This document shows positions 54,796 through 64,000 of a DNA stretch of 64,000 bases, one piece after another (the stretch's first letter is position 1; each line of letters begins with the position of its first letter). This DNA comes from Streptomyces lydicus (GTDB lineage: Bacteria; Actinomycetota; Actinomycetes; Streptomycetales; Streptomycetaceae), in assembly GCF_004125265.1 (NCBI RefSeq), contig NZ_RDTE01000003.1:744001-808000 (forward strand), given 5' to 3'. The notes beneath the pieces are model-generated. The model had not been told where the DNA came from, made no database searches, and saw nothing but the letters and a program-made list of their open reading frames with translations. The position numbers and the translations under genes were made by a program.

Positions 54796-56205
54796 GTGAC
54801 GATTGCCGACGCATCACTGCCCGACAGTGCGGAAGAAGCCCAGAATTCCAGTCTGAGCACCGCCGCCGCGCGGAATTTGGCGACCACCACCAAGACCGCG
54901 CCGCAGATGCAGGGCGTCACTTCCCGCTGGCTTTTGCGGCTGCTGCCCTGGGTGCAGGTGTCCGGCGGCACCTACCGGGTGAACCGCCGGCTGACGTACA
55001 CCCTCGGTGACGGGCGCATCGATTTCGATATCAGCGGCAGTGACGTTTCGATCATCCCCGAGGAGCTGCGCGAGCTGCCGGCGCTGCGGGATTTCACCGA
55101 TACCGGGGTACTGGCCGCGCTCGGCGAGCGGTTCACCCAGCAGGACTACGCACCCGGTGAACTGATCGCCGAGGCCGGCACGCCGGGCGACCGGCTGGTG
55201 CTGATCGCCCACGGCCGGGTGGACCGCATCGGCACCGGCAAATACGGCGACGAGGCGGTGCTGGAGGCACTGGCCGGCGGCGATCACCTCGGCGACGCGC
55301 CGCTCACCGACCCCGAGGGGACCTGGGAGTTCAGCTATCGCGCGGTGACCCGGGTGACCGTGATGGCGCTGCCCCGGCAGGCCGTGACGGAGATCGCGGA
55401 CCGCTCCCCCGGGCTGCGCGAGCATCTGGCCCAGGCCGGGCAGGACACCGCACAGCCGACGAACGCCACGGGGGAGTCGGCGGTCTCCATCACCTCGGGG
55501 CACCACGGCGAGCCGTCCCTCCCCGGTACCTTCGTCGACTACGACCTGACGCCGCGGGAGTACGAACTCAGCGTCGCGCAGACGGTGTTGCGCGCCCACA
55601 GCCGGGTCGGCGACCTCTACAGCGACCCGATGAACCAGGTCGAGGAGCAACTGAAGCTGACCGTCCAGGCGCTGCGTGAGCGCCAGGAACACGAGATGAT
55701 CAACAACCCCGGCTTCGGGCTGCTGCACCACGCCGACCTCAAGCAGCGCATCCACACCCGCACCGGCCCGCCCACCCCCGACGACCTCGACGACCTGCTG
55801 GCGACGGTGTGGAAGGACCCGGGCTTCCTGCTCGCCCACCCCCTCACGATCGCGGCGATCGGCCGGGAGTGCAGTGCCCGCGGGCTGTATCCGACCGCGG
55901 TCGAGGTCATGGGGCATTCGCTGCCGTCCTGGCGCGGGGTGCCGATTTTCCCGTGCAACAAGATTCCGGTGACGAAGGAACGGACGAGTTCGATTCTGCT
56001 GCTGCGCACCGGCGAGGAAAAGCAGGGAGTTGTCGGTCTGCACCAGACCGGAATTCCCGATGAATACGAGCCGAGCCTTTCGGTGCGTTATATGGGCCTC
56101 GACGACCGGGCCGTACTCAAATATCTGGTCAGCGCCTACTATTCCGCGGCCATTCTCGTGCCGGATGCGCTGGGCGTTCTCGACGACGTACAGATCGGCC
56201 ACTGA
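54796..56205 (+). CDS. Family 2B encapsulin shell protein A (cNMP-binding domain)
   Basis: A 469-residue HK97-fold shell protein of a protein nanocompartment. The N-terminal arm [20 protein letters not shown] and [23 protein letters not shown] are family 2 encapsulin hallmarks. Residues about 80-220 are an inserted cyclic-nucleotide-binding-like domain, which defines family 2B. The HK97 core resumes at [23 protein letters not shown] and ends with [21 protein letters not shown]. The cNMP pocket appears altered: the usual GE is GD and the phosphate-binding Arg is not evident. It is the first of two paralogues. The GTG start has a weak AGGTGG site. Confidence 0.9.
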   Translation: MTIADASLPDSAEEAQNSSLSTAAARNLATTTKTAPQMQGVTSRWLLRLLPWVQVSGGTYRVNRRLTYTLGDGRIDFDISGSDVSIIPEELRELPALRDFTDTGVLAALGERFTQQDYAPGELIAEAGTPGDRLVLIAHGRVDRIGTGKYGDEAVLEALAGGDHLGDAPLTDPEGTWEFSYRAVTRVTVMALPRQAVTEIADRSPGLREHLAQAGQDTAQPTNATGESAVSITSGHHGEPSLPGTFVDYDLTPREYELSVAQTVLRAHSRVGDLYSDPMNQVEEQLKLTVQALRERQEHEMINNPGFGLLHHADLKQRIHTRTGPPTPDDLDDLLATVWKDPGFLLAHPLTIAAIGRECSARGLYPTAVEVMGHSLPSWRGVPIFPCNKIPVTKERTSSILLLRTGEEKQGVVGLHQTGIPDEYEPSLSVRYMGLDDRAVLKYLVSAYYSAAILVPDALGVLDDVQIGH

Positions 56206-56342
56206 CCGGCCCGCTCAAGGACACGGCGCGCCCGGGAGCGGCCCGGTCCCCGCCCGGCGCACCGGCCGTACGCACCCGCAGGCCCCGCACGCACAGCACG
56301 CACAGCACAGCACGCACCGACAAGAACAGGTGAGCCTTCTCC

Positions 56343-57758
56343 ATGACCACATCGGTGGATCCGACGTCCGGCCCCCAGCAGTCCCCGGTCGAGCAGAGCC
56401 GGTCCAGCCTGGACACCGCGGCCGCCCGCAAGCTGGCGACCACGACCAAGACCGTGCCGCAGATGCAGGGGATCTCCTCCCGCTGGCTGCTGCGGATCCT
56501 GCCCTGGACGCAGGTCTCCGGCGGTACCTACCGCGTCAACCGCCGCCTGACCCACACCCTCGGCGACGGCCGGGTGGAGTTCACCTCGACCGGCTCCGAA
56601 GTCCGGGTGATCCCAGCGGAGTTGCGGGAGCTGGCGCCGCTGCGCGGGTACACCGACGCCGCGACGCTTCAGTCACTGGCCGACCGCTTCGTCCAGCGGG
56701 AGTTCGCCCCCGGCGAGGTGCTGGCCCGGAGCGGCGCTCCCACGGACCGGGTCATCCTGATCGCCCACGGCAAGCTCGACCGCATCGGCGCCGGCAAGTA
56801 CGGCGACGAGACGGTCCTGGGGGTGCTGGCCGACGGTGATGCCCTCGGCGCCGCGGCGCTGCTGACACCGGACGCGGAGTGGGAGCACTCCGTGCGGGCG
56901 GTGACCCGGGTGACCGCGCTGACCCTCTACCGCAGCGACCTCGAAGAGGTGCTGGGCCGTTCGGAGTCGCTGCGCGGCCACCTGGACGAGTTCCGCGAGG
57001 CGCTGGTCCCCGCGCAGAACAAGCACGGCGAGGCGGCCATCGAGCTGACCGCGGGCCATGTCGGCGAGCCGGCCCTGCCGGGCACCTTCGTCGACTACGA
57101 CCTGGCGCCGCGGGAGTACGAACTCAGCGTGGCCCAGACCGTGCTGAAGGTGCACTCGCGGGTGGCCGATCTCTACAACGACCCGATGAACCAGCTGGAC
57201 CAGCAGCTGCGGCTGACCGTGGAGGCGCTGCGCGAGCGCCAGGAACACGAGATGATCAACAATCCCGGGTTCGGGCTGCTGCACAACGCCGACCTCAAGC
57301 AGCGCCTCCACACCCGCAGCGGACCGCCGGCCCCCGACGACCTGGACGAGCTGATCTCCCGGCGCCGTAAGACGCAGTTCCTGCTGGCGCATCCGCGCAC
57401 CATCGCGGCGATCGGCCGGGAGTGGAACGCCCGGGGGATCTACCCCACCACCGCGGAGTACGAGGGCACGGCGGTCCGGGCCTGGCGGGGCATCCCGCTG
57501 CTGCCCTGCAACAAGATCCCCATCACCCCGGACCAGACCAGCTCGATTCTGGCGCTGCGGGTCGGCGAGGAGAACCAGGGCGTGGTGGGACTGCACCAGA
57601 CCGGCATCCCGGACGAGTACCGGCCCGGCCTGTCGGTGCGCTTCATGGGGATCAATGACCAGGCCGTCATCAATTACCTGGTCAGCGCCTACTACTCGGC
57701 GGCGGTGCTGGTGCCGGACGCACTGGGCATCCTGGAGGACGTAGAGATCGGTCACTGA
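56343..57758 (+). CDS. Family 2B encapsulin shell protein B (cNMP-binding domain)
   Basis: A 471-residue paralogue of the preceding shell protein, with most of the HK97 core identical or similar by eye ([69 protein letters not shown]). The inserted cNMP-binding-like domain is more divergent from that of copy A; its pocket reads LGAAALL where functional domains have a Glu. It starts 137 bases after copy A, with AGGTGAG upstream of the ATG. Together the two should form a mixed or two-component shell; the cargo is most likely the linked xylulokinase. Confidence 0.9.
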   Translation: MTTSVDPTSGPQQSPVEQSRSSLDTAAARKLATTTKTVPQMQGISSRWLLRILPWTQVSGGTYRVNRRLTHTLGDGRVEFTSTGSEVRVIPAELRELAPLRGYTDAATLQSLADRFVQREFAPGEVLARSGAPTDRVILIAHGKLDRIGAGKYGDETVLGVLADGDALGAAALLTPDAEWEHSVRAVTRVTALTLYRSDLEEVLGRSESLRGHLDEFREALVPAQNKHGEAAIELTAGHVGEPALPGTFVDYDLAPREYELSVAQTVLKVHSRVADLYNDPMNQLDQQLRLTVEALRERQEHEMINNPGFGLLHNADLKQRLHTRSGPPAPDDLDELISRRRKTQFLLAHPRTIAAIGREWNARGIYPTTAEYEGTAVRAWRGIPLLPCNKIPITPDQTSSILALRVGEENQGVVGLHQTGIPDEYRPGLSVRFMGINDQAVINYLVSAYYSAAVLVPDALGILEDVEIGH

Positions 57759-57775
57759 CCGGCGGGGCCTCGCTC

Positions 57776-57790
57776 CGGGTGCCACACCCG
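57776..57790. terminator. Small hairpin after the encapsulin genes
   Basis: Six-base stem CGGGTG / CACCCG with a three-base loop, 18 bases after the stop of shell gene B. Weak, but well placed to end the transcript. Confidence 0.35.
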
Positions 57791-58001
57791 CCTTCGGCCG
57801 TCAGGGTCGGGGGCGCGGCACCCGGGTGACGCCCGATCAGGTATCTCCGCTCTCCTGACCTGCGCCGTTCCTGCCTTTGGTCGAGCCATTGGCAAAGCGG
57901 CCATTCCCTTGGCAGGGCGTGCCCTGTTGCGCATCATGAACGCACCGCAGGTGTGTGACATGTACGCGACCATGCCCCCACGGTCCCCGTCAGGAGTTCA
58001 C

Positions 58002-58640
58002 ATGGAGCCCGACCACCGCTGCCCGGACCGCCGTCGCCTGCTCACCGGTGCGGCCGCGCTCGCCGCATCCGCCGCACTCGTTCCCTTCACCGCGGCCGGG
58101 GCCGGGGCCGCCGCGCACCGGCCGGCTCCGGGCGGCGGCGTCTACCCCCCGCACCAGTGGGTTCCGGCCAGCCCGTCCAACTTCACCGCGGCCAAACGCC
58201 CGACGAAGTACCCGGTCGAGATGGTCGTGGTGCATGTGACCCAGGAGACCTACAAGAACACCCTCAAGCTGTTCAAGGACCCCCGGCACAAGGCGGCCGC
58301 GCACTATCTCGTACGGTCCGCCGACGGCAAGATCGCTCAGTGCGTCAGGGAGCGGGACGTCGCCTGGCACGCCGGGAACTGGGACTACAACACCCGCAGC
58401 ATCGGTATCGAGCACGAGGGCTGGATCGACGACCCGACGTGGTTCACCGACCCGCTCTACGAGCAGTCGGCCCGGCTCACCGCCGCCGTCTGTGACCGCT
58501 ACCGGATCCCCAAGGACCGTGAGCACATCATCGGTCATGTCGAGGTGCCGGGCACCGACCACACCGACCCGGGCGAGTTCTGGGACTGGGCGCGCTATCT
58601 GATGCTGGTGAACGAGGTCTCCTGGCGGGGCATCGGATGA
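58002..58640 (+). CDS. N-acetylmuramoyl-L-alanine amidase, exported
   Basis: A 212-residue peptidoglycan hydrolase with an N-terminal export signal (DRRRLLTGAAALAASAALVPF), which could be Tat-type. The Amidase_2/PGRP fold has zinc ligands in VVVHVTQET and in GHVEVPGTDHTDPGEFWDW, plus the conserved RSIGIEHEGW core. It cleaves the bond between MurNAc and the stem peptide. The ATG at 58002 has a CAGGAG site; an upstream in-frame ATG lacks one. It appears to be a single-gene transcript. Confidence 0.92.
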   Translation: MEPDHRCPDRRRLLTGAAALAASAALVPFTAAGAGAAAHRPAPGGGVYPPHQWVPASPSNFTAAKRPTKYPVEMVVVHVTQETYKNTLKLFKDPRHKAAAHYLVRSADGKIAQCVRERDVAWHAGNWDYNTRSIGIEHEGWIDDPTWFTDPLYEQSARLTAAVCDRYRIPKDREHIIGHVEVPGTDHTDPGEFWDWARYLMLVNEVSWRGIG

Positions 58641-58817
58641 CGCGGGCACGCCGTGGCACGCCGCTCGGGGGTGTCCGGGCCGGCGCGGTGCGGCCCCCGT
58701 CGGCGACGGCACCGGCGACACGACGGCCGTGCTGCGGGTCTACGCATTGATGACATCTCCGGGTCATAGTGAACGTCTCCGGCACCTGGGACAGTTGGCA
58801 CGACGTCAGGGGGGATC

Positions 58818-60053
58818 GTGAAGCGGCGATTCGGTCGAGTGCACGCGGTGCTGACGGTGCTGGTGGCGTGGGGGGTGCTGGCCGGCGGAGGGATGGCGGG
58901 CGGGGCACGGGCCACCGCGGCGGACAGCGCGCTGCACCGCTCTTCCGCCCGGCTGGTGGCGCCCGGTGTGGCCTACGGCGAATTCCGGATGACAGTGCCG
59001 CGCGGCATCGTGCACGGGCATCTGCTGACGGTCGATCTGGCCGATCCGCGGGTGTCGGTCGATCTGCTGTACCCGGGGGCGGTCGGCGCGCGGGCGCCGG
59101 TGTCCCTGCTGGCGGCCGAGCGCGGCGCGGTGGGGGCCGTCAACGGCGACTTCTTCAACATCACCGAAACCCAGCACCCGGGCGTGCAGGCGACCGGCGC
59201 CTCGGTCGGCCCGGCGGTGACCTCAGGGCGGCAGCTGAAGGGCGCGGTGCCCGACGGCCAGCGGTTCGGGCCGGCCATGCCGCCGGGCGCGACCACCGAG
59301 GACGTCATCGGCGTCGGCTATGACCACCGGGCCCGGCTGGACCGGCTCACCCTGCGGGGCGCGGTGCTGACCGCCGGGGGGACACTGCCGCTGCGCGGCC
59401 TGAACCAGTACGCGCTCCCCGTCGGCGGCATCGGCGCCTACACCCCGCAGTGGGGCACGGTGTCCCGGATGCGCGCCACCTGCGGCACGGACACCGACCG
59501 GGCGGCGCCGTGCAGCAGGGAGACCACGGAGGTGACCGTCCGGCACGGCCGGGTGACGGCGGTGGAGGACGTCCCGGGCAGCGGCGGGGTGCCCGGGGGC
59601 AGTGTGGTGCTGGTGGGCCGGGAGGAAGGGGCGCGGCGGCTGCGCGCGCTGGAGGTCGGCGAGCCGGTGCATCTCGTCTCCCGCCTCGTCGGCCGGGGGC
59701 CGGCCCCCCTGCGGTTCGCGGTGGGCGGCTTCCCGATCGTGCGGGACGAGGCGCCGGTGGCCGGTCTGGACGGCGTCGCGGTGGCGGTGCGCACCTCCGC
59801 GGGGACCGGGGACGGCGGGCGGCTGCTGTATCTCATGGCACTGGACGGGGCCCCCGGCCAGACCGGTCTGACGGTGCGCGAACTGGCGGTCCTGATGGTG
59901 GAGTTGGGTGCGCGGGACGCGATGGACCTGGACGGGGGCGGATCGTCGACGCTGGTCACCGGCGACAGGTACGGGGCCACGGTCCGCAACCATCCGTCGG
60001 GCGGGGCGGAGCGGCCGGTACCCAACGCGATCGGGGTGTTCTCCGCCGGATGA
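58818..60053 (+). CDS. Phosphodiester glycosidase (NAGPA domain) family, secreted
   Basis: A 411-residue protein with a Sec signal (VHAVLTVLVAWGVLAGGGMAG...ARATAAD). The NAGPA/DUF2233 domain is seen in AVNGDFFNITE and the conserved C-terminal DAMDLDGGGSSTLV, with GGFPIVRD before it. This family hydrolyses phosphodiester-linked sugars; in bacteria it may act on teichoic acids or exopolysaccharide. The GTG start follows GGGGGA. It follows the amidase after 177 bases, and both act on the cell envelope. Confidence 0.9.
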   Translation: MKRRFGRVHAVLTVLVAWGVLAGGGMAGGARATAADSALHRSSARLVAPGVAYGEFRMTVPRGIVHGHLLTVDLADPRVSVDLLYPGAVGARAPVSLLAAERGAVGAVNGDFFNITETQHPGVQATGASVGPAVTSGRQLKGAVPDGQRFGPAMPPGATTEDVIGVGYDHRARLDRLTLRGAVLTAGGTLPLRGLNQYALPVGGIGAYTPQWGTVSRMRATCGTDTDRAAPCSRETTEVTVRHGRVTAVEDVPGSGGVPGGSVVLVGREEGARRLRALEVGEPVHLVSRLVGRGPAPLRFAVGGFPIVRDEAPVAGLDGVAVAVRTSAGTGDGGRLLYLMALDGAPGQTGLTVRELAVLMVELGARDAMDLDGGGSSTLVTGDRYGATVRNHPSGGAERPVPNAIGVFSAG

Positions 60054-60190
60054 GGGGCCGGGCGGCCGCCCGACGAGCCGACCGCAGGACCGCCACGGCC
60101 ACGGCCGCAGGACCGCCACCGTCACGGGCGCGGGGCCGCCACCGTCACGGGCGCGGGGCCGCCACCGTCACAGTCACGGGGCCGCCAGCG

Positions 60191-60385
60191 TCACGGGCGC
60201 ACGCTGCTCACCACATCCGCGGCACCGGAGAGCCCCTGGTGGATGTCCGGCGCGAGGCTGCTGTTCGCCAGGTAGAAGCCGAGCAGCGCGCACACCAGAG
60301 CGTGCGAGATCTTGAGCTTGCCGCTGCGCAGGAAGATCACGGTCAGGACGACCAGCAGCAGTACGACCGAGATGGAAATGGCCAT
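60191..60385 (-). CDS. Small membrane protein, 64 residues
   Basis: Two hydrophobic helices: AISISVVLLLVVLTVIFLR at the N-terminus, and SHALVCALLGFYLANSS after a short basic turn. The amphipathic end is PDIHQGLSGAADVVSSVRP. A GGAGG site precedes the ATG at 60385, which is preferred to the longer frame. The pattern is common to Streptomyces small membrane proteins; the function is unknown. Confidence 0.78.
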   Translation of the reverse strand: MAISISVVLLLVVLTVIFLRSGKLKISHALVCALLGFYLANSSLAPDIHQGLSGAADVVSSVRP

Positions 60386-60801
60386 GGACGCACACCTCCT
60401 CAACCGCCGCCCGAACGGGCAGCAAGGGGTGGCCAGTTTGGCGTATTTCGGGGTATGTCAGGTTCTCCTCCGGGTGCTCCGATCAGGTGATCACTGCGGG
60501 TCACCGCGGGGGCGCCGGGCAGGTGCGTACGGGGCGCGGCGGGTAGGCGACAGACGCGAGGCGGGGTCAGCGACAACCCGCACACACACGACTAATCACC
60601 CATATCACCGCAAGCTCCCGACTTCGGGCCGCCACCCCCACGACCCCACTCCCCTCCCACCACTGTGCCGTGGATCACATCACTCCCCGCAACGAAGGAT
60701 GGCGATCCCTCGTCTTAGCGGCCGACAGCGCCGCCCTCGCCCACACCCCTGCCCTCCTCGCACCACCGCCCCTCCCCGCACCGCAGACGGAAGCCCCCGA
60801 C
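60386..60801. other. 416-base gap, promoter region for the lipoprotein gene
   Basis: No supportable gene. The stretch 60590-60680 is C/A-rich (ACTAATCACCCATATCACC and similar), which suggests an untranslated leader for the lipoprotein gene or a promoter area for the divergent small membrane protein. Confidence 0.45.
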
Positions 60802-61659
60802 ATGAGCCAGCCCCCCTGCCGACGCCGGCCCTCCCGGGCGCGGCGTGCCGCACTCGCGCTGGTCCCGGCGATCGCTATGGGCACGCTCACCGGGTGCGAG
60901 GCCGGCGGAGAGGCGGCCCTGCAGGGCGACGGGGTGCAGGTGGCGCTGGGCGCGGCGGGCGGGGCCAGGACCGTGCAGGCCGGCGACCGGCTCCAGGTGA
61001 CGGCTCAGGGCGGCGTCCTGACCGAGGTGTCCGTCACCGACCCCGGCGGACGGCAGCTGCCCGGCGGGCTCGGCCGCGGCGGGACCAGCTGGACGTCCAC
61101 GGCGAAGGCCGCGCCGAGCACCAAGTACTCCGTCGTCGCCCGGACCAGGAACGCCCAGGGCGGTGTCGGCGCGGCCAAGGAGTCGCTGACCACCGCGACC
61201 GCGGCCAGGCTCAACACGCTGATGCTCGATCCCCGCTCACCGGAGGCGGCGGCCGGCGCCGACCGGCCCCTGACGATCCTCTTCAACTTCCCGGTGGCCG
61301 ACCGGGCCGCGGTCGAGCGGCGGCTCAGCGTCACCACCGACAGCCGGATGACCGGGTCGTGGGCCTGGGAACCGGATCGCGACGGCGGCGACCGGGTGGA
61401 CTGGCGGCCCGCGCGGCCCTGGAAGCCGGGCACCGAGGTCACGCTGCGGGCGGCTCTCGACGGTGTGGACTCCGGCGGCGGCCGCTACTTCGTCCACGAC
61501 TATGACCTGAAGTTCACCATCGGCCGGAGTTGCACCGACTCGGACATGGAGCCGGTTTGTGGCAAGGTCCACAGGAGTGACCCCATAGAGGTCACCGCAC
61601 CCTCCGTACGAGGGGGAGACAACAGGGCCATCGGGATCGGAGACTGGAATGACGGCTGA
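60802..61659 (+). CDS. Ig-like lipoprotein, L,D-transpeptidase lacking its catalytic domain
   Basis: A 285-residue lipoprotein (lipobox LTGC near residue 30). The body matches the two Ig-like domains that precede the YkuD domain in actinobacterial L,D-transpeptidases: KAAPSTKYSVVARTRNAQG, LTILFNFPVADRAAVERRLS, GSWAWEPDRDG and WKPGTEVTLRAALDGVDSG. After YDLKFTIGRS the frame changes abruptly to 44 residues without homology and stops. The catalytic domain with the SHGCVR-type Cys is missing, so it cannot cross-link peptidoglycan itself. Another L,D-transpeptidase-like gene lies at 21703-22485. Confidence 0.75.
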   Translation: MSQPPCRRRPSRARRAALALVPAIAMGTLTGCEAGGEAALQGDGVQVALGAAGGARTVQAGDRLQVTAQGGVLTEVSVTDPGGRQLPGGLGRGGTSWTSTAKAAPSTKYSVVARTRNAQGGVGAAKESLTTATAARLNTLMLDPRSPEAAAGADRPLTILFNFPVADRAAVERRLSVTTDSRMTGSWAWEPDRDGGDRVDWRPARPWKPGTEVTLRAALDGVDSGGGRYFVHDYDLKFTIGRSCTDSDMEPVCGKVHRSDPIEVTAPSVRGGDNRAIGIGDWNDG

Positions 61660-61721
61660 TCCCCGTGGCAGAGAACCAGCGCCGCGCGGCGCACAGCTGA
61701 ACCCTTTCCACGCCTAATGGA

Positions 61722-64000
61722 ATGAGCACCGTGCAGGACCAGGATCAACTCACGGGGTGGCAGCGCTTCCGGCGCCGCGTCCCCAATGGCTTCGCCATCA
61801 TCTTCAGCGTGTTGGGGCTCTTCTGTGCCCTGATGGCGCTGATCGGGCCCCTCCGGCGCGGATTCCACCCGGTGATCTACTGGCTGGACACGCTCACCAT
61901 CCCGGTGGTGCCGAACTTCGCCTACGCGGTGTTCCTCTTCCTTCTGGCCGCGGCGATGACCGCCCGCAAACAGGTCGCACTGTGGTTCGTGGTGACCTAC
62001 ATGGTGCTGGTCACCCTCGCGGACGCGCTGTTCCTGGTCGAGAGGTACTGGGAGTACACCTTCTCCCTGGTGCTGTGCGCCGGTGCGCTGGTGCTCCTGC
62101 TCGTCTCGCACCGCGAGTTCTATGCGATCACCCGGCGCGGTGCGTTCCTGCGCGCGATCCTGGTGCTGATCGGCGGGCTCGCCGGGGCGGTGCTGATCGG
62201 CTGGGGGCTGGTCTCGCTGGCCCCCGGCACCCTGGAGCCCGGCGCCGCGAACCGGCTGCTGTGGGCCGCCAACCGCGTCTGCGGCGGACTCGTCGGAGGC
62301 CGGCTGATCGAGGGCCATCCGCCGCACTGGACCAGCGCCGTCCTCGGCCTGCTCGGGGCGCTGGCGCTGCTGAACGCCGCGGCCACCCTGTTCCGTTCGC
62401 AGCGCATGGAAGCCGCGCTGCACGGCGACGAGGAGGCCCGCATCCGGGCGCTGCTGGACCGCTACGGCAGCCAGGACTCGCTCGGCTACTTCGCCTCCCG
62501 CCGCGACAAGGCCGTGGTCTTCTCCCGCAGCGGCAAGGCCGCCGTCACCTACCGCGTCGAGGCCGGTGTCTGTCTGGCCAGCGGTGACCCGGTCGGTGAC
62601 CGGGAGGCGTGGACGCAGGCCATCGAGGCCTGGCTGGAGGTCGCCGGACGCTACGGCTGGCAGCCCGCCGTCATGGGGGCCAGCGAGAGCGGCGCCAAGG
62701 CGTTCGCCCGCTGCGGCCTCGGGGCGCTGCAGCTCGGCGACGAGGCGATCCTGCACGTGAAGGACTTCGACCTCGACGGCCGGGAGATGCGGGTGACCCG
62801 CCAGGCCGTCAACCGCGTCGAGCGCACCGGCGCGACCTTCCGCGTACGGCGCCACTCCGCGCTGACCGACGAGGAGATGCAGGAGGTCATCCACCGGGCG
62901 GACGCCTGGCGGGACACCGAGACCGAACGCGGCTTCTCGATGGCGCTGGACCGGCTGGGCGACCCGGAGGACGGGGACTGCCTGCTGGCCGAGGCGTTCG
63001 ACGGCGACGGCAACATGATCGCGCTGCTGTCCTTCGTGCCCTGGGGCAGGGACGGCATCTCGCTGGACGTCATGCGCCGGGACCGCACCGCGCCCAACGG
63101 CGTCATGGAGTTCATGGTGGCCCGGCTGTGCGCCCAGGCCGGCGCCATGGGCGTGCGCCGGATCTCGCTGAACTTCGCGGTGTTCCGGTCCGCCTTCGAG
63201 GAGGGCGGCCGGATCGGTGCCGGGCCGGTGCTGAAGTTCTGGCGCCGGCTGCTGCTGTTCTTCTCCAAGTGGTGGCAGCTGGAAGCCCTCTACCGCTCCA
63301 ACGCCAAGTACAACCCGGAGTGGTACCCGCGGTTCCTGTGCTACGCGGACGCCGGTGCGCTGGCCCGGATCGGTCTGGCCTCCGGTATCGCCGAGGGCTT
63401 CGTGGCCGTGCCGAGCCTGGGCAAGCTGTGGGGCAAGGGTCACAAGAAGCGGCTGCTGGCCCCGGCGAGCACCGCGGGCCTGCCGTCGCTGGACGAGCTC
63501 GGCCTGGTGCAGACCGGACCGGCCACCGAGGAGGAGCTGCACGAGCGGGAACTGGCCGCGCTGCCCGAACAGGTGCGGGTGCGCCACCGGAAGCTGGAGC
63601 GGCTGCGGGAGGCCGGCATCGACCCGTACCCGGTGGGCGTGGAGCGTACCCACACCCTGGGCGAGGTCCGCGAGGAGTACCCGGACCTGACGCCCGGCGC
63701 GCGGACCGGCAAGACCGTCAGCGTCGCCGGGCGGGTGCTGCTCACCCGCGACCACGGTGGTGTGCTCTTCGCGGTGCTGCGCGACTGGTCGGGCGATCTG
63801 CAGATCGCGCTGACGCGGGAGGGCAGCGGCAAGGAGCTGCTGGAGCGCTTCGGTACGGACATCGACCTCGGTGACCATGTCGAGGCCGAGGGCGAGGTCG
63901 GCACCAGCGACCGCGGTGAGCTGACGGTGTTCGTCACCGGGTGGCGGCTGACGGCCAAGTGCCTGCGGCCGCTGCCGGACAAGCGGCGCGGGCTGACCGA
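61722..64000 (+). CDS. lysX: LysX: lysyl-phosphatidylglycerol synthase / lysyl-tRNA synthetase fusion (3' end off the right edge)
   Basis: About 760 codons visible, open to the window end. An N-terminal membrane part has six or seven helices (PNGFAIIFSVLGLFCALMAL onward). The DUF2156 transferase domain follows (SLGYFASRRDKAVVFS, GDPVGDREAWTQAIEAW, FVPWGRDGISLDVMRRD). Next come a linker (HERELAALPEQVRVRHRKLERLREAGIDPYPVG, in parts) and the OB-fold start of a lysyl-tRNA synthetase (GRVLLTRDHGGVLFAVLRDWSG). It charges tRNA with lysine and transfers it to phosphatidylglycerol, protecting against cationic peptides. The start ATG lacks a clear ribosome-binding site; a GTG nine bases later is possible. 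Confidence 0.92.
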   Translation, partial: MSTVQDQDQLTGWQRFRRRVPNGFAIIFSVLGLFCALMALIGPLRRGFHPVIYWLDTLTIPVVPNFAYAVFLFLLAAAMTARKQVALWFVVTYMVLVTLADALFLVERYWEYTFSLVLCAGALVLLLVSHREFYAITRRGAFLRAILVLIGGLAGAVLIGWGLVSLAPGTLEPGAANRLLWAANRVCGGLVGGRLIEGHPPHWTSAVLGLLGALALLNAAATLFRSQRMEAALHGDEEARIRALLDRYGSQDSLGYFASRRDKAVVFSRSGKAAVTYRVEAGVCLASGDPVGDREAWTQAIEAWLEVAGRYGWQPAVMGASESGAKAFARCGLGALQLGDEAILHVKDFDLDGREMRVTRQAVNRVERTGATFRVRRHSALTDEEMQEVIHRADAWRDTETERGFSMALDRLGDPEDGDCLLAEAFDGDGNMIALLSFVPWGRDGISLDVMRRDRTAPNGVMEFMVARLCAQAGAMGVRRISLNFAVFRSAFEEGGRIGAGPVLKFWRRLLLFFSKWWQLEALYRSNAKYNPEWYPRFLCYADAGALARIGLASGIAEGFVAVPSLGKLWGKGHKKRLLAPASTAGLPSLDELGLVQTGPATEEELHERELAALPEQVRVRHRKLERLREAGIDPYPVGVERTHTLGEVREEYPDLTPGARTGKTVSVAGRVLLTRDHGGVLFAVLRDWSGDLQIALTREGSGKELLERFGTDIDLGDHVEAEGEVGTSDRGELTVFVTGWRLTAKCLRPLPDKRRGLT

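Overview
The window is high-GC actinobacterial DNA, almost certainly a Streptomyces chromosome. The evidence is the very strong third-position G/C bias, frequent GTG starts, ATGA/GTGA stop-start overlaps, rare TTA codons, and families typical of the genus: a LysX-type lysyl-tRNA/lysyl-PG protein, conservon roadblock and GTPase proteins, a ROK-type XylR, and a 387-residue XylA. I saw no rRNA, tRNA, phage, IS element or CRISPR array. The species cannot be named from what is seen.

Layout. 1-3493 (minus): a 46-residue acidic peptide gene, a PPDK-like protein with an eroded ATP-binding half, and an ABC ATPase that runs off the left edge. 3687-5183: MBL-fold hydrolase and tyrosine phosphatase. 5840-10395: an MHS transporter divergent from lutABC (lactate oxidation). 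10535-13026: two TTA-codon genes, a membrane protein with a cyclase-like repeat domain and a cupin-like protein. 12920-18420: NUDIX, a deletion scar joining halves of an Lrp regulator and an SMP-30 gene, ASCH, DoxX, an ABC exporter with divergent MarR, and an Fe-S protein remnant. 18421-22485: secreted alpha-amylase, GH109-type oxidoreductase, L,D-transpeptidase. 22714-26294: an asymmetric heterodimeric ABC exporter. 26498-37322: a membrane hydrolase, DUF3516 helicase, thioesterase, split conservon pieces and small enzymes. 37470-42058: SNF2 helicase coupled to a SWIM protein. 42357-50462: LacZ, MmuM, a polar amino-acid ABC importer, CE7 esterase. 50572-57758: xylA divergent from xylB-xylR, then two cNMP-domain (family 2B) encapsulin shell genes. 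58002-64000: amidase, phosphodiester glycosidase, a small membrane protein, a truncated transpeptidase-like lipoprotein and the start of lysX.

The most interesting unit is 50572-57758: xylose isomerase, xylulokinase, ROK repressor and two different encapsulin shell paralogues. Xylulokinase is, as I recall, one of the cargo classes proposed for family 2B encapsulins, so the locus looks like a xylose pathway with a two-component protein nanocompartment. Second is the left-edge peptide/PPDK-like/ABC set, which has the architecture of an uncharacterised peptide-modification locus. Third is the TTA-codon pair at 10535-13026, which looks bldA-dependent.

A recurring theme is gene erosion by deletion: the Lrp/SMP-30 scar, an MpaB-type oxygenase with its middle missing, an L,D-transpeptidase-like protein without its catalytic domain, and an Fe-S domain with amber stops. 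Another is short in-frame tandem repeats in protein tails and linkers.
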